A stretch of DNA of 64,000 nucleotides from Rhodobacteraceae bacterium QY30 (GTDB lineage Bacteria; Pseudomonadota; Alphaproteobacteria; Rhodobacterales; Rhodobacteraceae). The stretch is from the NCBI GenBank assembly GCA_002356635.1, contig CP023454.1:682001-746000 (forward strand), in the 5' to 3' direction. The position numbers and the translations under genes were made by a program. Below the pieces are notes generated by a model that worked only from the letters and a program-made list of their open reading frames with translations, had not been told where the DNA came from and did no database searches. Shown here one piece after another: positions 52,731 through 62,719 of this stretch. The stretch's first letter is position 1. Every line of letters starts with the position of its first letter.

Positions 52731-53012
52731 CTTTCTTCCCTTGATCAGTGCACAACCCGACGGTCTGCGCCGTGATGTGCGCCTTCACGGTCCATCACGA
52801 TTGTTCAAGCATTTTCATGGGCTTGATCACGAGCTGTCACCCCGCGTCAAGCGTTGTTGAGAGGGCCTGTTCCCGACTCGGCCATCGGAGTAGACCGGAT
52901 CCCGAGGCTGCGGCCTGCCGGGTGGGGCACACACCTTCACCGACACGACAGACCGGGACGGCCTTGCAAGCGATCCCCCGAAGAAGCAGGGGGACAAGCG
53001 GAGTTGCGCGAC
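52731..53012 (+). other. 282-base intergenic region
   Basis: Between the second tRNA-Asp and the DUF1344 gene. I see no convincing reading frame or hairpin; a minus-strand open frame across the tRNAs is a known type of spurious translation. Confidence 0.5.
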
Positions 53013-53273
53013 ATGCGTCGTTATCTCGTTCCTGCCAGTCTGATTGCCGCGCTGGCCCTTTCCGGGGCGGCGATGGCCACCACCACCACGACCACAGGGA
53101 AGATCAAGTCCTTCGACATGAAGACCCACGAGCTGAAGCTGGACAACGGCATCGTCTACAAGCTTCCGGCCACCTTCAAGGATCCCGGCCTGAAGGCGGG
53201 GGAAAAGGTCGCCGTGTCCTGGGAAATGAAGGCAGGACAGCATGATGCGACCACGGTGACGGTCGTCAAGTAA
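53013..53273 (+). CDS. DUF1344 secreted protein
   Basis: The 86-residue precursor has a signal peptide (LVPASLIAALALSGAAMA) and a small beta-barrel-like domain: GKIKSFDMKTHELKLDNGIVYKL, FKDPGLKAGEKVAVSWE. The family is common in alphaproteobacteria and periplasmic. GGAG is 11 bases upstream, so translation may be modest. A strong terminator follows. Confidence 0.85.
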   Translation: MRRYLVPASLIAALALSGAAMATTTTTTGKIKSFDMKTHELKLDNGIVYKLPATFKDPGLKAGEKVAVSWEMKAGQHDATTVTVVK

Positions 53274-53289
53274 GACCGCCGCCGGCGCG

Positions 53290-53325
53290 CAACGGGGGCC
53301 GGTTTCCGGCCCCCGTTGTCGTTTC
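53290..53325 (+). terminator. Intrinsic terminator of the DUF1344 gene
   Basis: CAACGGGGGCCGG pairs with CCGGCCCCCGTTG (loop TTT), followed by TCGTTTCTG. The stem is strong and the T tract is short. Confidence 0.75.
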
Positions 53326-53464
53326 TGTGGCTGTTTTTACCGCGACCGACAGGCGTTGGTGAATTTTTCACGACAGCCCGGGCCTCTTTCCGATCGGTCC
53401 TTGCTTTGAATTTCGCCCGGGCGCACCATATCCAAAGGGACGCTTAGACGAATGGGAGACCCTC

Positions 53465-54484
53465 TTGGGCATCAGCGCCTTGACCCCGCCGCCGCGTGGA
53501 AACGACGTTCACGAAACGCTGCTTGAATTTCCGAACAACCGCCTGCTGATCGACCTGTGCGGGGAATTCGACCGCAACCTGGCGCAGATCGAGCATGCGA
53601 TGGGAGTGCATATCCTCAGGCGCGGAAATCACCTGGCCATTGTTGGCGCCGCCGAGGCGCGCGGGCAGGCGGCGTCGGTGCTGCAAACCCTGTACGGGCG
53701 GCTGGAAACCGGGCGCGGGATCGATGCCGGCGAAATCGACGCCGCGATCCGCATGACCGCCACTGGTCCTGATGCCCCGGTCAGCATCGACGAACAGCTT
53801 GAAATGTTCGCCTCCGGCCGGATCGAGATCCGCACCCGGAAAAAGCAGGTCGAACCCCGGACCGAAGCACAGAAGAACTACGTCAAGAACCTGTTCCAGC
53901 ATGAACTGGCCTTCGGGATCGGCCCTGCGGGCACCGGCAAGACCTATCTGGCGGTCGCGGTGGGCGTCACCATGCTGATCGGCGGCCATGTCGACCGGAT
54001 CGTCCTGTCGCGCCCGGCGGTCGAGGCGGGGGAGCGTCTGGGCTTTCTGCCCGGCGACATGAAGGAGAAGGTCGATCCCTACATGCAGCCGCTTTACGAC
54101 GCGCTGAACGATTTCCTGCCCGCCAAGCAGGTGCAGAAGCTGATCGAGGACAAGCGGATCGAGATCGCGCCCCTGGCCTTCATGCGGGGCCGAACGCTGG
54201 CCAATGCCTTTGTGGTATTGGACGAGGCGCAGAACGCCACGACGATGCAGATGAAGATGTTCCTGACCCGCCTGGGCGAAGGATCACGCATGGTGATCAC
54301 CGGCGACCGGACGCAAGTCGACCTGCCGCGCGGGGTCAGTTCGGGCCTGTCGGATGCCGAACGGATTCTGGAAGGGGTGAAGGGAATCAGCTTCAACTAC
54401 TTCACGGCGCAGGATGTCGTGCGTCATCCCCTTGTCGCACGGATCATCGCAGCCTATGACCGCGACGATGGAGCCACTGGTTGA
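53465..54484 (+). CDS. phoH: PhoH-like ATPase
   Basis: The 339-residue protein has an N-terminal KH-like domain ([21 protein letters not shown]) and a P-loop ATPase: [30 protein letters not shown], and [12 protein letters not shown]. PhoH is linked to RNA metabolism. The start is TTG 53465 with GGGAG seven bases upstream; no nearer ATG is in frame. It overlaps ybeY by 17 bases and opens the standard phoH-ybeY-corC-lnt operon. Confidence 0.94.
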   Translation: MGISALTPPPRGNDVHETLLEFPNNRLLIDLCGEFDRNLAQIEHAMGVHILRRGNHLAIVGAAEARGQAASVLQTLYGRLETGRGIDAGEIDAAIRMTATGPDAPVSIDEQLEMFASGRIEIRTRKKQVEPRTEAQKNYVKNLFQHELAFGIGPAGTGKTYLAVAVGVTMLIGGHVDRIVLSRPAVEAGERLGFLPGDMKEKVDPYMQPLYDALNDFLPAKQVQKLIEDKRIEIAPLAFMRGRTLANAFVVLDEAQNATTMQMKMFLTRLGEGSRMVITGDRTQVDLPRGVSSGLSDAERILEGVKGISFNYFTAQDVVRHPLVARIIAAYDRDDGATG

Positions 54485-54974
54485 CACATTGAACGAAGAC
54501 GCCCGATGGGAGGCGTTCGGCCTGGCCGACGTGGCCGAGCGGGCCGCGCGCGCGGTGCTGGCCGACCAGGGCCTTGACCCGGCCTGCTTCGAGATCAGCC
54601 TGCTGGGCTGCGCCGACCCGCGAATCGCCGAGCTGAACGCCGATTTCCGCGGCAAGCCTCGGCCGACGAACGTGCTGTCCTGGCCGTCCGAGGAGCGCGG
54701 CGCCGAGGTCGATGGCGGCCACCCCGATCGGCCCGGTCCCGGGCAACCGGGCATGCCCGAGGAACTGGGCGACATCGCCCTGGCCTGGGAAACCTGCGCG
54801 CGCGAAGCCGTCGAGGCAGGCAGGCCGATGCAGGAACATGTCCTGCACCTTCTGGTTCATGGAACCTTGCATCTTCTGGGCTACGATCATGTCCGGGACG
54901 GCGATGCCGATCTGATGGAGGGCGCGGAAATCCGCATCCTTGCATCGCTGGGACTGGCGAACCCCTATGAATGA
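54468..54974 (+). CDS. ybeY: Endoribonuclease YbeY
   Basis: The 168-residue enzyme matures 16S rRNA. The metal site HGTLHLLGYDH is at about residues 124-134, and NADFRGKPRPTNVLSWPSEE is the family strand. MPEELGDIALAWETC precedes it. ATG 54468 lies inside the phoH end, which indicates coupling. Length is normal for alphaproteobacteria. Confidence 0.94.
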   Translation: MEPLVDTLNEDARWEAFGLADVAERAARAVLADQGLDPACFEISLLGCADPRIAELNADFRGKPRPTNVLSWPSEERGAEVDGGHPDRPGPGQPGMPEELGDIALAWETCAREAVEAGRPMQEHVLHLLVHGTLHLLGYDHVRDGDADLMEGAEIRILASLGLANPYE

Positions 54975-55024
54975 ACGGATAATATATCGTCGGACAACGG
55001 TCCGGCCTTGGATGGAAAGGACCG

Positions 55025-55936
55025 ATGGGCGAATCCCCTGATGGGTCGTCGCTGGCGCAGGACGCCGGCGAACCTTCTGAGAGTAGCGGGCACCGAAGTT
55101 TCTTCGGCCGTCTGATCGACGCGTTTTCGCCGTCGGATGCCAACCACGGGCCGACAGCAGCGCGGTCGGCCAACCGGGCCGAAGCCGGCGCGGCGACACC
55201 CGGTGTCGTCAAGCTTCGGTCGCTGCGCGTCGGCGATGTGGCAATTCCCAAGGCCGAGATCGTCGCAGTCCCGGTGACCATTCCGCTTGAGGAACTGGTC
55301 AAGGTGTTTCGCGATTCGGGCTTTTCGCGCCTGCCGGTGTTCAAGGGCACGCTCGATTCCCCGATGGGTTTGATCCACCTGAAGGATCTGGCGCTGCAAC
55401 AGGCGTTCTCCTCTCCCAAGCCGCGCTACAGCCTGCGCAAGCTGTTGCGGCCGCTGCTTTATGCACCGCCGTCGATGCCGCTGGCGGTGCTGTTGCAGAA
55501 GATGCAAAGCCAGCGGATCCACATGGCGCTGGTGATCGACGAATACGGCGGTGTCGACGGGCTGCTGACGATCGAGGATCTGATCGAACAGGTCGTGGGC
55601 GAGATCGAGGACGAACACGACGAGGATGAGGGCGACCTGTGGGTGCTGGAGAAACCCGGCCAGTATCTGGTCCAGTCCCGCGCCCCCCTGGACGAGTTCG
55701 AGGCCGAGATCGGCCTGAGCCTGGCCGAGGATGAAGACAGCGACGAAATCGACACTGTGGGCGGCCTGGTCTTCATGCTTTCGGGTCGGGTGCCGACGCG
55801 GGGTGAGGTGATCCCCCATCCCTCGGGCGCCGAGTTCGAGGTCGTCGATGCCGACCTGCGCCGGATCAAGCGGCTGAGGGTGCGGGTTCCGGCGGAACGG
55901 GAGCGACCTGAAGACGTGGTGACGACCGGGAAATGA
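55025..55936 (+). CDS. corC: CBS-domain protein CorC (hemolysin family)
   Basis: The 303-residue cytoplasmic protein has two CBS domains (about residues 60-200: VAIPKAEIVAVPVTIP..., VIDEYGGVDGLLTIEDLIEQ) and a C-terminal CorC_HlyC domain (VGGLVFMLSGRVPTRGEVI). It is linked to magnesium and cobalt homeostasis. The stop overlaps lnt by four bases. Confidence 0.92.
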   Translation: MGESPDGSSLAQDAGEPSESSGHRSFFGRLIDAFSPSDANHGPTAARSANRAEAGAATPGVVKLRSLRVGDVAIPKAEIVAVPVTIPLEELVKVFRDSGFSRLPVFKGTLDSPMGLIHLKDLALQQAFSSPKPRYSLRKLLRPLLYAPPSMPLAVLLQKMQSQRIHMALVIDEYGGVDGLLTIEDLIEQVVGEIEDEHDEDEGDLWVLEKPGQYLVQSRAPLDEFEAEIGLSLAEDEDSDEIDTVGGLVFMLSGRVPTRGEVIPHPSGAEFEVVDADLRRIKRLRVRVPAERERPEDVVTTGK

Positions 55937-57489
55937 CGCGCCTGTCCCGGTTGACTGCGGTGGTTCGCGCCCCGCTGCGCCCCGGTGCCCGGTCGCTGGC
56001 GGCGGCGGTAACGGCGGGGGCCTTCAGCGCATTGGGGCAGGCGCCGGTCGGGATATGGCCGGTGACGCTGTTATCGCTGGGGGCCGTGACTGCGCTGGTT
56101 GCCGGGGCAGCGCGGCCTGCGCATCGTGTCTGGCTGGCCTGGGCCGCGGGCTGCGGCTATTTCTCCGCGACGCTGTTCTGGATCGTCGAACCCTTCATGG
56201 TCGACGCCGCGCGGGACGGCTGGATGGCGCCTTTCGCGCTGGTCTTCATGGCGGGCGGGATGGCCCTGTTCTGGGGATTGGCCGGGTGGGTGGCCAGTCG
56301 GGTGACCACCGCCACGCAGGCGGGACTGGGCTTTGGGCTGGGTCTTGCGGCATCCGACCTGCTGCGCAGTTATGTGCTGACCGGCTTCCCCTGGGCGCTG
56401 ATGGGACACATCTGGATCGGGACGCCGGTCATGCAGGCGGCGGCGTGGGTGGGGCCGATCGGCCTGTCGATCCTGACCTGCCTTCTCGCGGTACTGCCGG
56501 CCGCGCTGCGGGGCGCGGGGCCACGGGTGCTGGCGACGGTGGGTGGTGCCGCGTTCCTTGCGATGCTGTGGCTGCTGGGGCAGACGCGGCTGGACGCGGC
56601 CCTGCCGCCGCGGGCGCAGCCCATCGTGGTTCGACTGGTGCAGCCCAACGCCACGCAATCGGAAAAGTGGCGCCCCGAAATGTGGGATCTGTTCCTGCGG
56701 CGGCAGTTCAGCCTCACGGCCGAACCCGCGGCGCGCCCGTTGGACCTGGTGGTCTGGCCGGAAACTGCGATCCCGTGGATGCTGGACGACAGCGGCGACG
56801 TGCTGGCGCAGGTGATGATTGCCTCGGGCGGCGCTCCGTTGGCGCTGGGCGTGCAGCGCGACGAGGGGGAGCGGTATTTCAACAGCCTGGCCGTAACCGA
56901 TGCCACGGGCCGGGTGGCGCAGGTCTATGACAAGTGGCATCTGGTGCCCTTTGGCGAATACATGCCCATGGGCGACCTGCTGGCGAAGGTCGGGATCACC
57001 GCCTTGGCCGCGCAGGCAGGGATGGGCTACAGCGCCGGCCCCGGACCGCGGGTGCTGGACCTTGGCCGCGCAGGGCGCGTCCTGCCGCTGATCTGCTATG
57101 AGGCGGTCTTTCCCCAGGATCTGCGCGTCGGTCCCCGCGCCGACTGGATCCTTCAGGTCACGAACGACGGCTGGTTCGGCAACCTCTCCGGTCCCTATCA
57201 GCATCTGGCGCAAGCGCGTCTGCGGGCGGTCGAGCAGGGGCTGCCGCTTCTGCGCGCGGCCAATACCGGCGTGACGGCGGTGATCGACGCCCGCGGCCGC
57301 GTTCTGCAATCGCTGCCTTTGAACACCGTGGGGCGGCTGGACGCCGAGGTTCCGCCCGCCACGCCCGGCCCCACCCTCTACGCGAGGAGCGGCGATTGGC
57401 CCGCGACAATCCTTCTTGCCGCCGCCTTATTGTCACTGGGCTGGCAGGCGCGCCGGAATCCGATTGACCGGCCCCGGCGAAGGGTCTAG
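55933..57489 (+). CDS. lnt: Apolipoprotein N-acyltransferase
   Basis: The 518-residue inner-membrane enzyme adds the third acyl chain to lipoproteins. N-terminal helices precede a nitrilase-like domain with catalytic Glu in [11 protein letters not shown], Lys in [14 protein letters not shown] and Cys in [11 protein letters not shown] final hydrophobic helix ([13 protein letters not shown]) is present. It ends the phoH-ybeY-corC-lnt operon. Confidence 0.95.
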   Translation: MTRLSRLTAVVRAPLRPGARSLAAAVTAGAFSALGQAPVGIWPVTLLSLGAVTALVAGAARPAHRVWLAWAAGCGYFSATLFWIVEPFMVDAARDGWMAPFALVFMAGGMALFWGLAGWVASRVTTATQAGLGFGLGLAASDLLRSYVLTGFPWALMGHIWIGTPVMQAAAWVGPIGLSILTCLLAVLPAALRGAGPRVLATVGGAAFLAMLWLLGQTRLDAALPPRAQPIVVRLVQPNATQSEKWRPEMWDLFLRRQFSLTAEPAARPLDLVVWPETAIPWMLDDSGDVLAQVMIASGGAPLALGVQRDEGERYFNSLAVTDATGRVAQVYDKWHLVPFGEYMPMGDLLAKVGITALAAQAGMGYSAGPGPRVLDLGRAGRVLPLICYEAVFPQDLRVGPRADWILQVTNDGWFGNLSGPYQHLAQARLRAVEQGLPLLRAANTGVTAVIDARGRVLQSLPLNTVGRLDAEVPPATPGPTLYARSGDWPATILLAAALLSLGWQARRNPIDRPRRRV

Positions 57490-57504
57490 GCCACGCAAAC
57501 GAAC

Positions 57505-57550
57505 CGTCACAACGGCTTCCTGGCGTGACGGGGATCATCCCAATGGAGCA
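57505..57550 (+). promoter_or_regulatory. SAM/SAH riboswitch controlling metK
   Basis: The sequence has P1 arms GTCAC (57506-57510) and GTGAC (57525-57529) flanking AACGGCTTCCTGGC, a variable spacer, and AATGGAGCA (57542-57550), which contains the ribosome-binding GGAG. These are the conserved parts of the SAM/SAH riboswitch known in Rhodobacterales metK leaders, where ligand binding hides the Shine-Dalgarno in a pseudoknot. It ends six bases before the metK ATG. Confidence 0.9.
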
Positions 57551-57556
57551 CTTCCC

Positions 57557-58723
<1,167 letters not shown>

Positions 58724-58806
58724 TCGCCGGCAGGCACGGGCCTCGTGCAATTGCTTTCCATCGGGGCGGGCGCTGGTCCGCCCCGACGGCATTTGAGGGA
58801 AACGCC

Positions 58807-59271
58807 ATGACCAAAACCGATGTGTCGGGACTTGCCCAGTTGGGCCAGAACGTCGCGCAACCGCAAAGCCCCGAGGAGGCGGTCCTTGAACGTGTGCCCG
58901 CCAGCCACGCCGGCACACACTATGTCGTGCGCTTCACCGCGCCCGAATTCACCTCGATCTGTCCGATGACAGGGCAGCCCGATTTCGCCCACATCGTCAT
59001 CGACTACATCCCGCGCGACTGGCTGGTGGAATCGAAATCGCTGAAGCTTTACCTGCATTCCTTCCGCAACCACGGCGCCTTCCACGAAGATTGCACGCTC
59101 GACATCGCCAAGCGTCTGGTGGCGCTGCTGGACCCGGAATGGCTGCGGATCGGTGCCTACTGGTATCCGCGCGGTGGCATCCCCATCGACGTCTTCTGGC
59201 AGACCGGCACGCCGCCCGAAGGGGTCTGGCTGCCCGATCAGGGCGTTGCACCCTATCGTGGGCGGGGCTGA
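58807..59271 (+). CDS. queF: NADPH-dependent 7-cyano-7-deazaguanine reductase
   Basis: The 154-residue short-form QueF reduces preQ0 to preQ1 in queuosine synthesis. It has the catalytic Cys in [32 protein letters not shown], and [13 protein letters not shown]. The upstream 83 bases contain a GC-rich hairpin but no preQ1 riboswitch that I recognise. ATG 58807 follows GAGGGAAA. Confidence 0.94.
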   Translation: MTKTDVSGLAQLGQNVAQPQSPEEAVLERVPASHAGTHYVVRFTAPEFTSICPMTGQPDFAHIVIDYIPRDWLVESKSLKLYLHSFRNHGAFHEDCTLDIAKRLVALLDPEWLRIGAYWYPRGGIPIDVFWQTGTPPEGVWLPDQGVAPYRGRG

Positions 59272-59326
59272 ACCGCGTCTGCGGGTTGACCCCGCCGCAG
59301 GCGACGGACTAAACGCGCCCCGATCC

Positions 59327-60061
59327 ATGAAAGGCGCATCCAGCGTGACCGAAGAAATCCAGAACGGCCCGCCGCCGGAATTCCGCAACTTCTACGGCCG
59401 CCGCCACGGCAAGACGCTGCGGCAAAGTCAGAAGACCTATCTGTCGGACGATCTTGAAACCTTGCGACCGCGCGGCATCTGGCCCGCCGAAAACCCCGAA
59501 CGCCTGCCCTTGGACCTGACGGCCATCTTCGGGGACGACCGGCCCGTCTGGCTGGAAATCGGCTTCGGCGGTGGTGAACATCTGGTCCACATGGCGGCGC
59601 GCTATCCCGAAATCGGGATCATCGGCTGCGAGCCCTTCGTCAATGGCGTGGCGATGCTGTTGGGCAAGATCCGGGCGGCTGGCGTCACCAATCTTGCCGT
59701 CCACCCCGGCGACGTGCGCGATCTGTTCGACGTGCTGCCGGAAGGCAGCATCACCAAGGCCTTCCTCAACTACCCCGACCCCTGGCCCAAGCGCCGCCAT
59801 CATCGCCGCCGCTTCGTGACGCAGGATCACCTGCTGCCGCTGGCCCGCGTGATGGCTCCGGGGGCCGAATTCCGCGTGGCGACCGACATTCCCGACTATG
59901 TCCGCCAGACGCGAGTCGAGGTGCCGAAGGCCGGTTTCCTTCCCGTGTCGGACGGCGGCACCCCGTGGGATGACTGGCTTTCGACCCGCTATGAACAAAA
60001 GGCCCTGCGCGAGGGGCGCAAGGCGCATTACCTGACATACCGGCGCGCCGCTCGGACCTAG
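59327..60061 (+). CDS. trmB: tRNA (guanine-N7-)-methyltransferase
   Basis: The 244-residue enzyme methylates G46 of tRNA. It has the SAM motif VWLEIGFGGGEHLVH, the family EPFVNGVAMLL, and FLNYPDPWPKRRHHRRRFV. The start may be ATG 59327 or GTG 59345. It is 55 bases behind queF on the same strand, and its stop overlaps the convergent small gene by four bases. Confidence 0.94.
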   Translation: MKGASSVTEEIQNGPPPEFRNFYGRRHGKTLRQSQKTYLSDDLETLRPRGIWPAENPERLPLDLTAIFGDDRPVWLEIGFGGGEHLVHMAARYPEIGIIGCEPFVNGVAMLLGKIRAAGVTNLAVHPGDVRDLFDVLPEGSITKAFLNYPDPWPKRRHHRRRFVTQDHLLPLARVMAPGAEFRVATDIPDYVRQTRVEVPKAGFLPVSDGGTPWDDWLSTRYEQKALREGRKAHYLTYRRAART

Positions 60062-60411
60062 TTGCGGGGCGAAAGCTTCGGATCGCTGTTGCAGGTCTGA
60101 AGGCTCAGCTGCCTGACCCCGCCGATTGCCAGCACCTTGCGGTCGCTGCTGCGCGTCACCAGCAGCGCGCAGGCGCAGCCGTAGCCATGGCTGCCCCGGC
60201 GCGACACCCATTCGCCCTTGGTCAGGTCGGGCATGTTCTCCATCCCCGGAGCGGCGTCCCCGCCCAGCGTGGCCAGCGTCCATTGACCGTCCGCATCCGT
60301 CAACCACCAGTTACCGGGGGTCGGATTGTCGATCCAGCCACACCGGGTTTCTGCCGCAGCCGCCAGGGGCAGGGCCCCCGCCAGCACCACAACACTCAGG
60401 AATCGCAGCAT
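60058..60411 (-). CDS. Secreted DUF4087-like protein
   Basis: The 117-residue precursor has a signal peptide (FLSVVVLAGALPLAAAA) and a Cys-rich mature domain: TRCGWIDNPTPGNWWLTD, YGCACALLV, LQTCNSDP. CGWIDNPTPGNWWL is the hallmark of DUF4087. Probably periplasmic with disulfides. GGAGGACGG precedes ATG 60411. Confidence 0.85.
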   Translation of the reverse strand: MLRFLSVVVLAGALPLAAAAETRCGWIDNPTPGNWWLTDADGQWTLATLGGDAAPGMENMPDLTKGEWVSRRGSHGYGCACALLVTRSSDRKVLAIGGVRQLSLQTCNSDPKLSPRN

Positions 60412-60496
60412 CCGTCCTCCACCCTCTTGCCGATGAGTATGGCGCATCGGCCTGCTTTGCGCTATCTCGCCTGTCGGCATCCAGGGGAGAGAATGC

Positions 60497-61846
60497 ATGT
60501 CCGGCCACGACCAGCCCATCCCGATGACCGCCCGGAAATCCGGTCCGCTGCGCGGCGTGGCCGAGGTGCCTGGCGACAAGTCGATCTCGCACCGGGCGCT
60601 GATTCTGGGGGCGCTGTCAGTGGGGGAAACCCACGTCACCGGCCTGCTGGAAGGGCAGGATGTGCTGGATACGGCCAAGGCCATGCGCGCCTTCGGGGCC
60701 GAGGTGCTGCGCCACGGGCCGGGGGTCTGGTCCGTGCATGGCGTGGGCGTCGGCGGCTTTGCCGAACCCGATGACGTGATCGACTGCGGCAACTCGGGCA
60801 CCGGTGTGCGGCTGATCATGGGCTGCATGGCAACCTCGCCGATCACTGCGACGTTCACGGGCGACGCATCGCTTCGCAAGCGGCCGATGGGACGCGTCAC
60901 CGATCCGCTGGCGCTGTTCGGGGCGCAGGCCTACGGACGGCAAGGCGGGCGGCTGCCGATGACGATCATCGGCGCGGCCAACCCGGTGCCGGTGCGATAC
61001 ACGGTGCCGATGCCCTCGGCGCAGGTGAAGTCGGCGATCCTGCTGGCCGGCCTGAACGCGCCGGGCGAGACGGTGGTGATCGAAAAGGAGCCGACGCGCG
61101 ACCATTCGGAACGGATGCTCGCGGGCTTTGGCGCCCGGATCCACACCGAAACCACCGCCGAAGGCCGGGTCATCACCCTGCTGGGCCAGCCGGAGTTGCG
61201 CGCCCAGACGGTCGCCGTCCCGCGCGACCCCAGTTCGGCAGCCTTCCCGGTTTGCGCCGCGCTGATCGTCGAAGGCTCTGACATCCGGGTTCCCGGCGTC
61301 AGCCAGAACCTGACCCGAAACGGGCTTTACATCACCCTGGTGGAGATGGGGGCCGACATCACCTTCGAGAACCCGCGCGAAGAAGGTGGCGAGCCGGTGG
61401 CAGACCTGCGCGTCCGCTTTTCAGACCTTGCGGGCATCGACGTGCCGCCCGAACGCGCGGCCAGCATGATCGACGAATATCCGGTCCTTTCGGTCGTCGC
61501 CGCCTGCGCGACCGGGACCACCGTGATGCGCGGCGTGAAGGAACTGCGTGTCAAGGAAAGCGACCGCATCGACGCGATGGCCCGGGGGCTTGAGGCCTGC
61601 GGGGTTCGCGTCGAGGAGGATGAGGACACCCTGATCGTCCACGGCATGGGGCCGGGCGGGGTTCCGGGCGGCGCCACGACGCGTTCGCACCTCGACCATC
61701 GCATCGCGATGAGCTTCCTGGTCCTTGGCCTGGCATCGAAGGCGCCGATTTCAGTCGACGATGGCTCGCCGATCGCCACGTCCTTCCCGGTCTTCGAACC
61801 GCTGATGGCCGGCATGGGTGCCACCATCGCCCGGTCGAACCGTTGA
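60497..61846 (+). CDS. aroA: 3-phosphoshikimate 1-carboxyvinyltransferase, class II-like
   Basis: The 449-residue EPSP synthase has [59 protein letters not shown] and [15 protein letters not shown]; the RVKESDRI motif follows. The overall pattern is that of class II (CP4-like) enzymes. At the glyphosate-contact position it has Gly (NSGTG), whereas the CP4 enzyme, as I recall, has Ala. GGGGAGAG precedes ATG 60497. Confidence 0.95.
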   Translation: MSGHDQPIPMTARKSGPLRGVAEVPGDKSISHRALILGALSVGETHVTGLLEGQDVLDTAKAMRAFGAEVLRHGPGVWSVHGVGVGGFAEPDDVIDCGNSGTGVRLIMGCMATSPITATFTGDASLRKRPMGRVTDPLALFGAQAYGRQGGRLPMTIIGAANPVPVRYTVPMPSAQVKSAILLAGLNAPGETVVIEKEPTRDHSERMLAGFGARIHTETTAEGRVITLLGQPELRAQTVAVPRDPSSAAFPVCAALIVEGSDIRVPGVSQNLTRNGLYITLVEMGADITFENPREEGGEPVADLRVRFSDLAGIDVPPERAASMIDEYPVLSVVAACATGTTVMRGVKELRVKESDRIDAMARGLEACGVRVEEDEDTLIVHGMGPGGVPGGATTRSHLDHRIAMSFLVLGLASKAPISVDDGSPIATSFPVFEPLMAGMGATIARSNR

Positions 61847-61952
61847 GTTCGGGTGTTCGGACACAGAAGAAGCAGCGGTTTTCTTCTTGGCCCCAGATAC
61901 CCCGCGCGAAACGGCGCGCAGGCGCCCTTCGCCAAGGGGCAGGAGGCAGGCG

Positions 61953-62549
61953 ATGATCTTTACCGTGGCAATCGACGGGCCGGCAGCGGCGGGGAAGGGC
62001 ACCATCGCCCGGGCCGTGGCCAGCCGGTTCGGGTTCGCGCATCTGGATACCGGCCTGCTGTATCGTGCCGTGGGGGCGAAGGGCGGCGATCCGGTTCAGG
62101 CCGCGCAGTCCCTGACCGAAGCCGATCTGGCACGCGACGACCTGCGCACCCTTGCCGCCGGTCAGGCCGCATCAAAGGTGGCCGCGATCCCCGAAGTGCG
62201 CGCCGCGCTGGCGGACTTCCAGCGCCGGTTCGCGCGGCGCGAGGGGGGCGCTGTGCTGGACGGCCGCGACATCTGCACCGTGATCTGCCCCGAGGCCGAG
62301 GTGAAGCTTTATGTCACCGCCAGCGCCGAGACGCGGGCCCATCGCCGCTGGCTGGAAGTGGGCGGGGACGAGGCGCAGGTGCTGGCCGAGGTGCGCGAAC
62401 GCGATGCCCGCGACATGGCCCGCCGGGATGCGCCGCTCCGGGCGGCAGAGGACGCCCTGGTGCTGGACACCACCGCGCTGTCGGTCGAGGCGGCAGTGGC
62501 GCGGGCGCTGGCGGTGGTCGAGGCGCGATTGGGCCGCCCGGGCGGCTGA
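61953..62549 (+). CDS. cmk: Cytidylate kinase
   Basis: The 198-residue kinase phosphorylates CMP/dCMP. P-loop [17 protein letters not shown] is at the N-terminus, [12 protein letters not shown] follows, and [23 protein letters not shown] and [13 protein letters not shown] are typical. AGGAGGCAGG precedes ATG 61953. The aroA-cmk-rpsA order is conserved in proteobacteria. Confidence 0.95.
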   Translation: MIFTVAIDGPAAAGKGTIARAVASRFGFAHLDTGLLYRAVGAKGGDPVQAAQSLTEADLARDDLRTLAAGQAASKVAAIPEVRAALADFQRRFARREGGAVLDGRDICTVICPEAEVKLYVTASAETRAHRRWLEVGGDEAQVLAEVRERDARDMARRDAPLRAAEDALVLDTTALSVEAAVARALAVVEARLGRPGG

Positions 62550-62568
62550 CCCCACCGTGCGGTTTTCC

Positions 62569-62597
62569 TTGCCCGCAAGGGGGAATCCCACTATAGC
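62569..62597 (+). promoter_or_regulatory. Probable housekeeping promoter of rpsA
   Basis: TTGCCC (62569-62574), a 17-base spacer, and TATAGC (62592-62597), upstream of the rpsA start. It is the best sigma-70-like pair in the 170-base cmk-rpsA gap. Confidence 0.5.
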
Positions 62598-62719
62598 GCG
62601 CCCATCCCTCAAGACAGGCTTGGTGGCCGGATGATCCGGACCAGAGCGGTTTTGCGGGGCAAAAGACCGGCGGAGCCAACCGCATGGCCAGTGAAACACA
62701 CGAAAGGAACTCAAGACGC

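Noticed and set aside
52312-52788. Minus-strand frame across the two tRNA-Asp genes (RLTGLEPATPGVTGRYSNRL repeats)
   Set aside because: This is the familiar spurious translation of tRNA complements; the repeat reflects the two identical tRNA copies.
51594-54484. A phosphate-starvation module (olsB plus phoH)
   Set aside because: phoH belongs to the standard ybeY-corC-lnt operon, and no Pho-box-like repeats were noticed near either gene.
58724-58806. preQ1 riboswitch before queF
   Set aside because: The gap holds a GC-rich hairpin but none of the conserved preQ1-I, II or III blocks that I can recognise.
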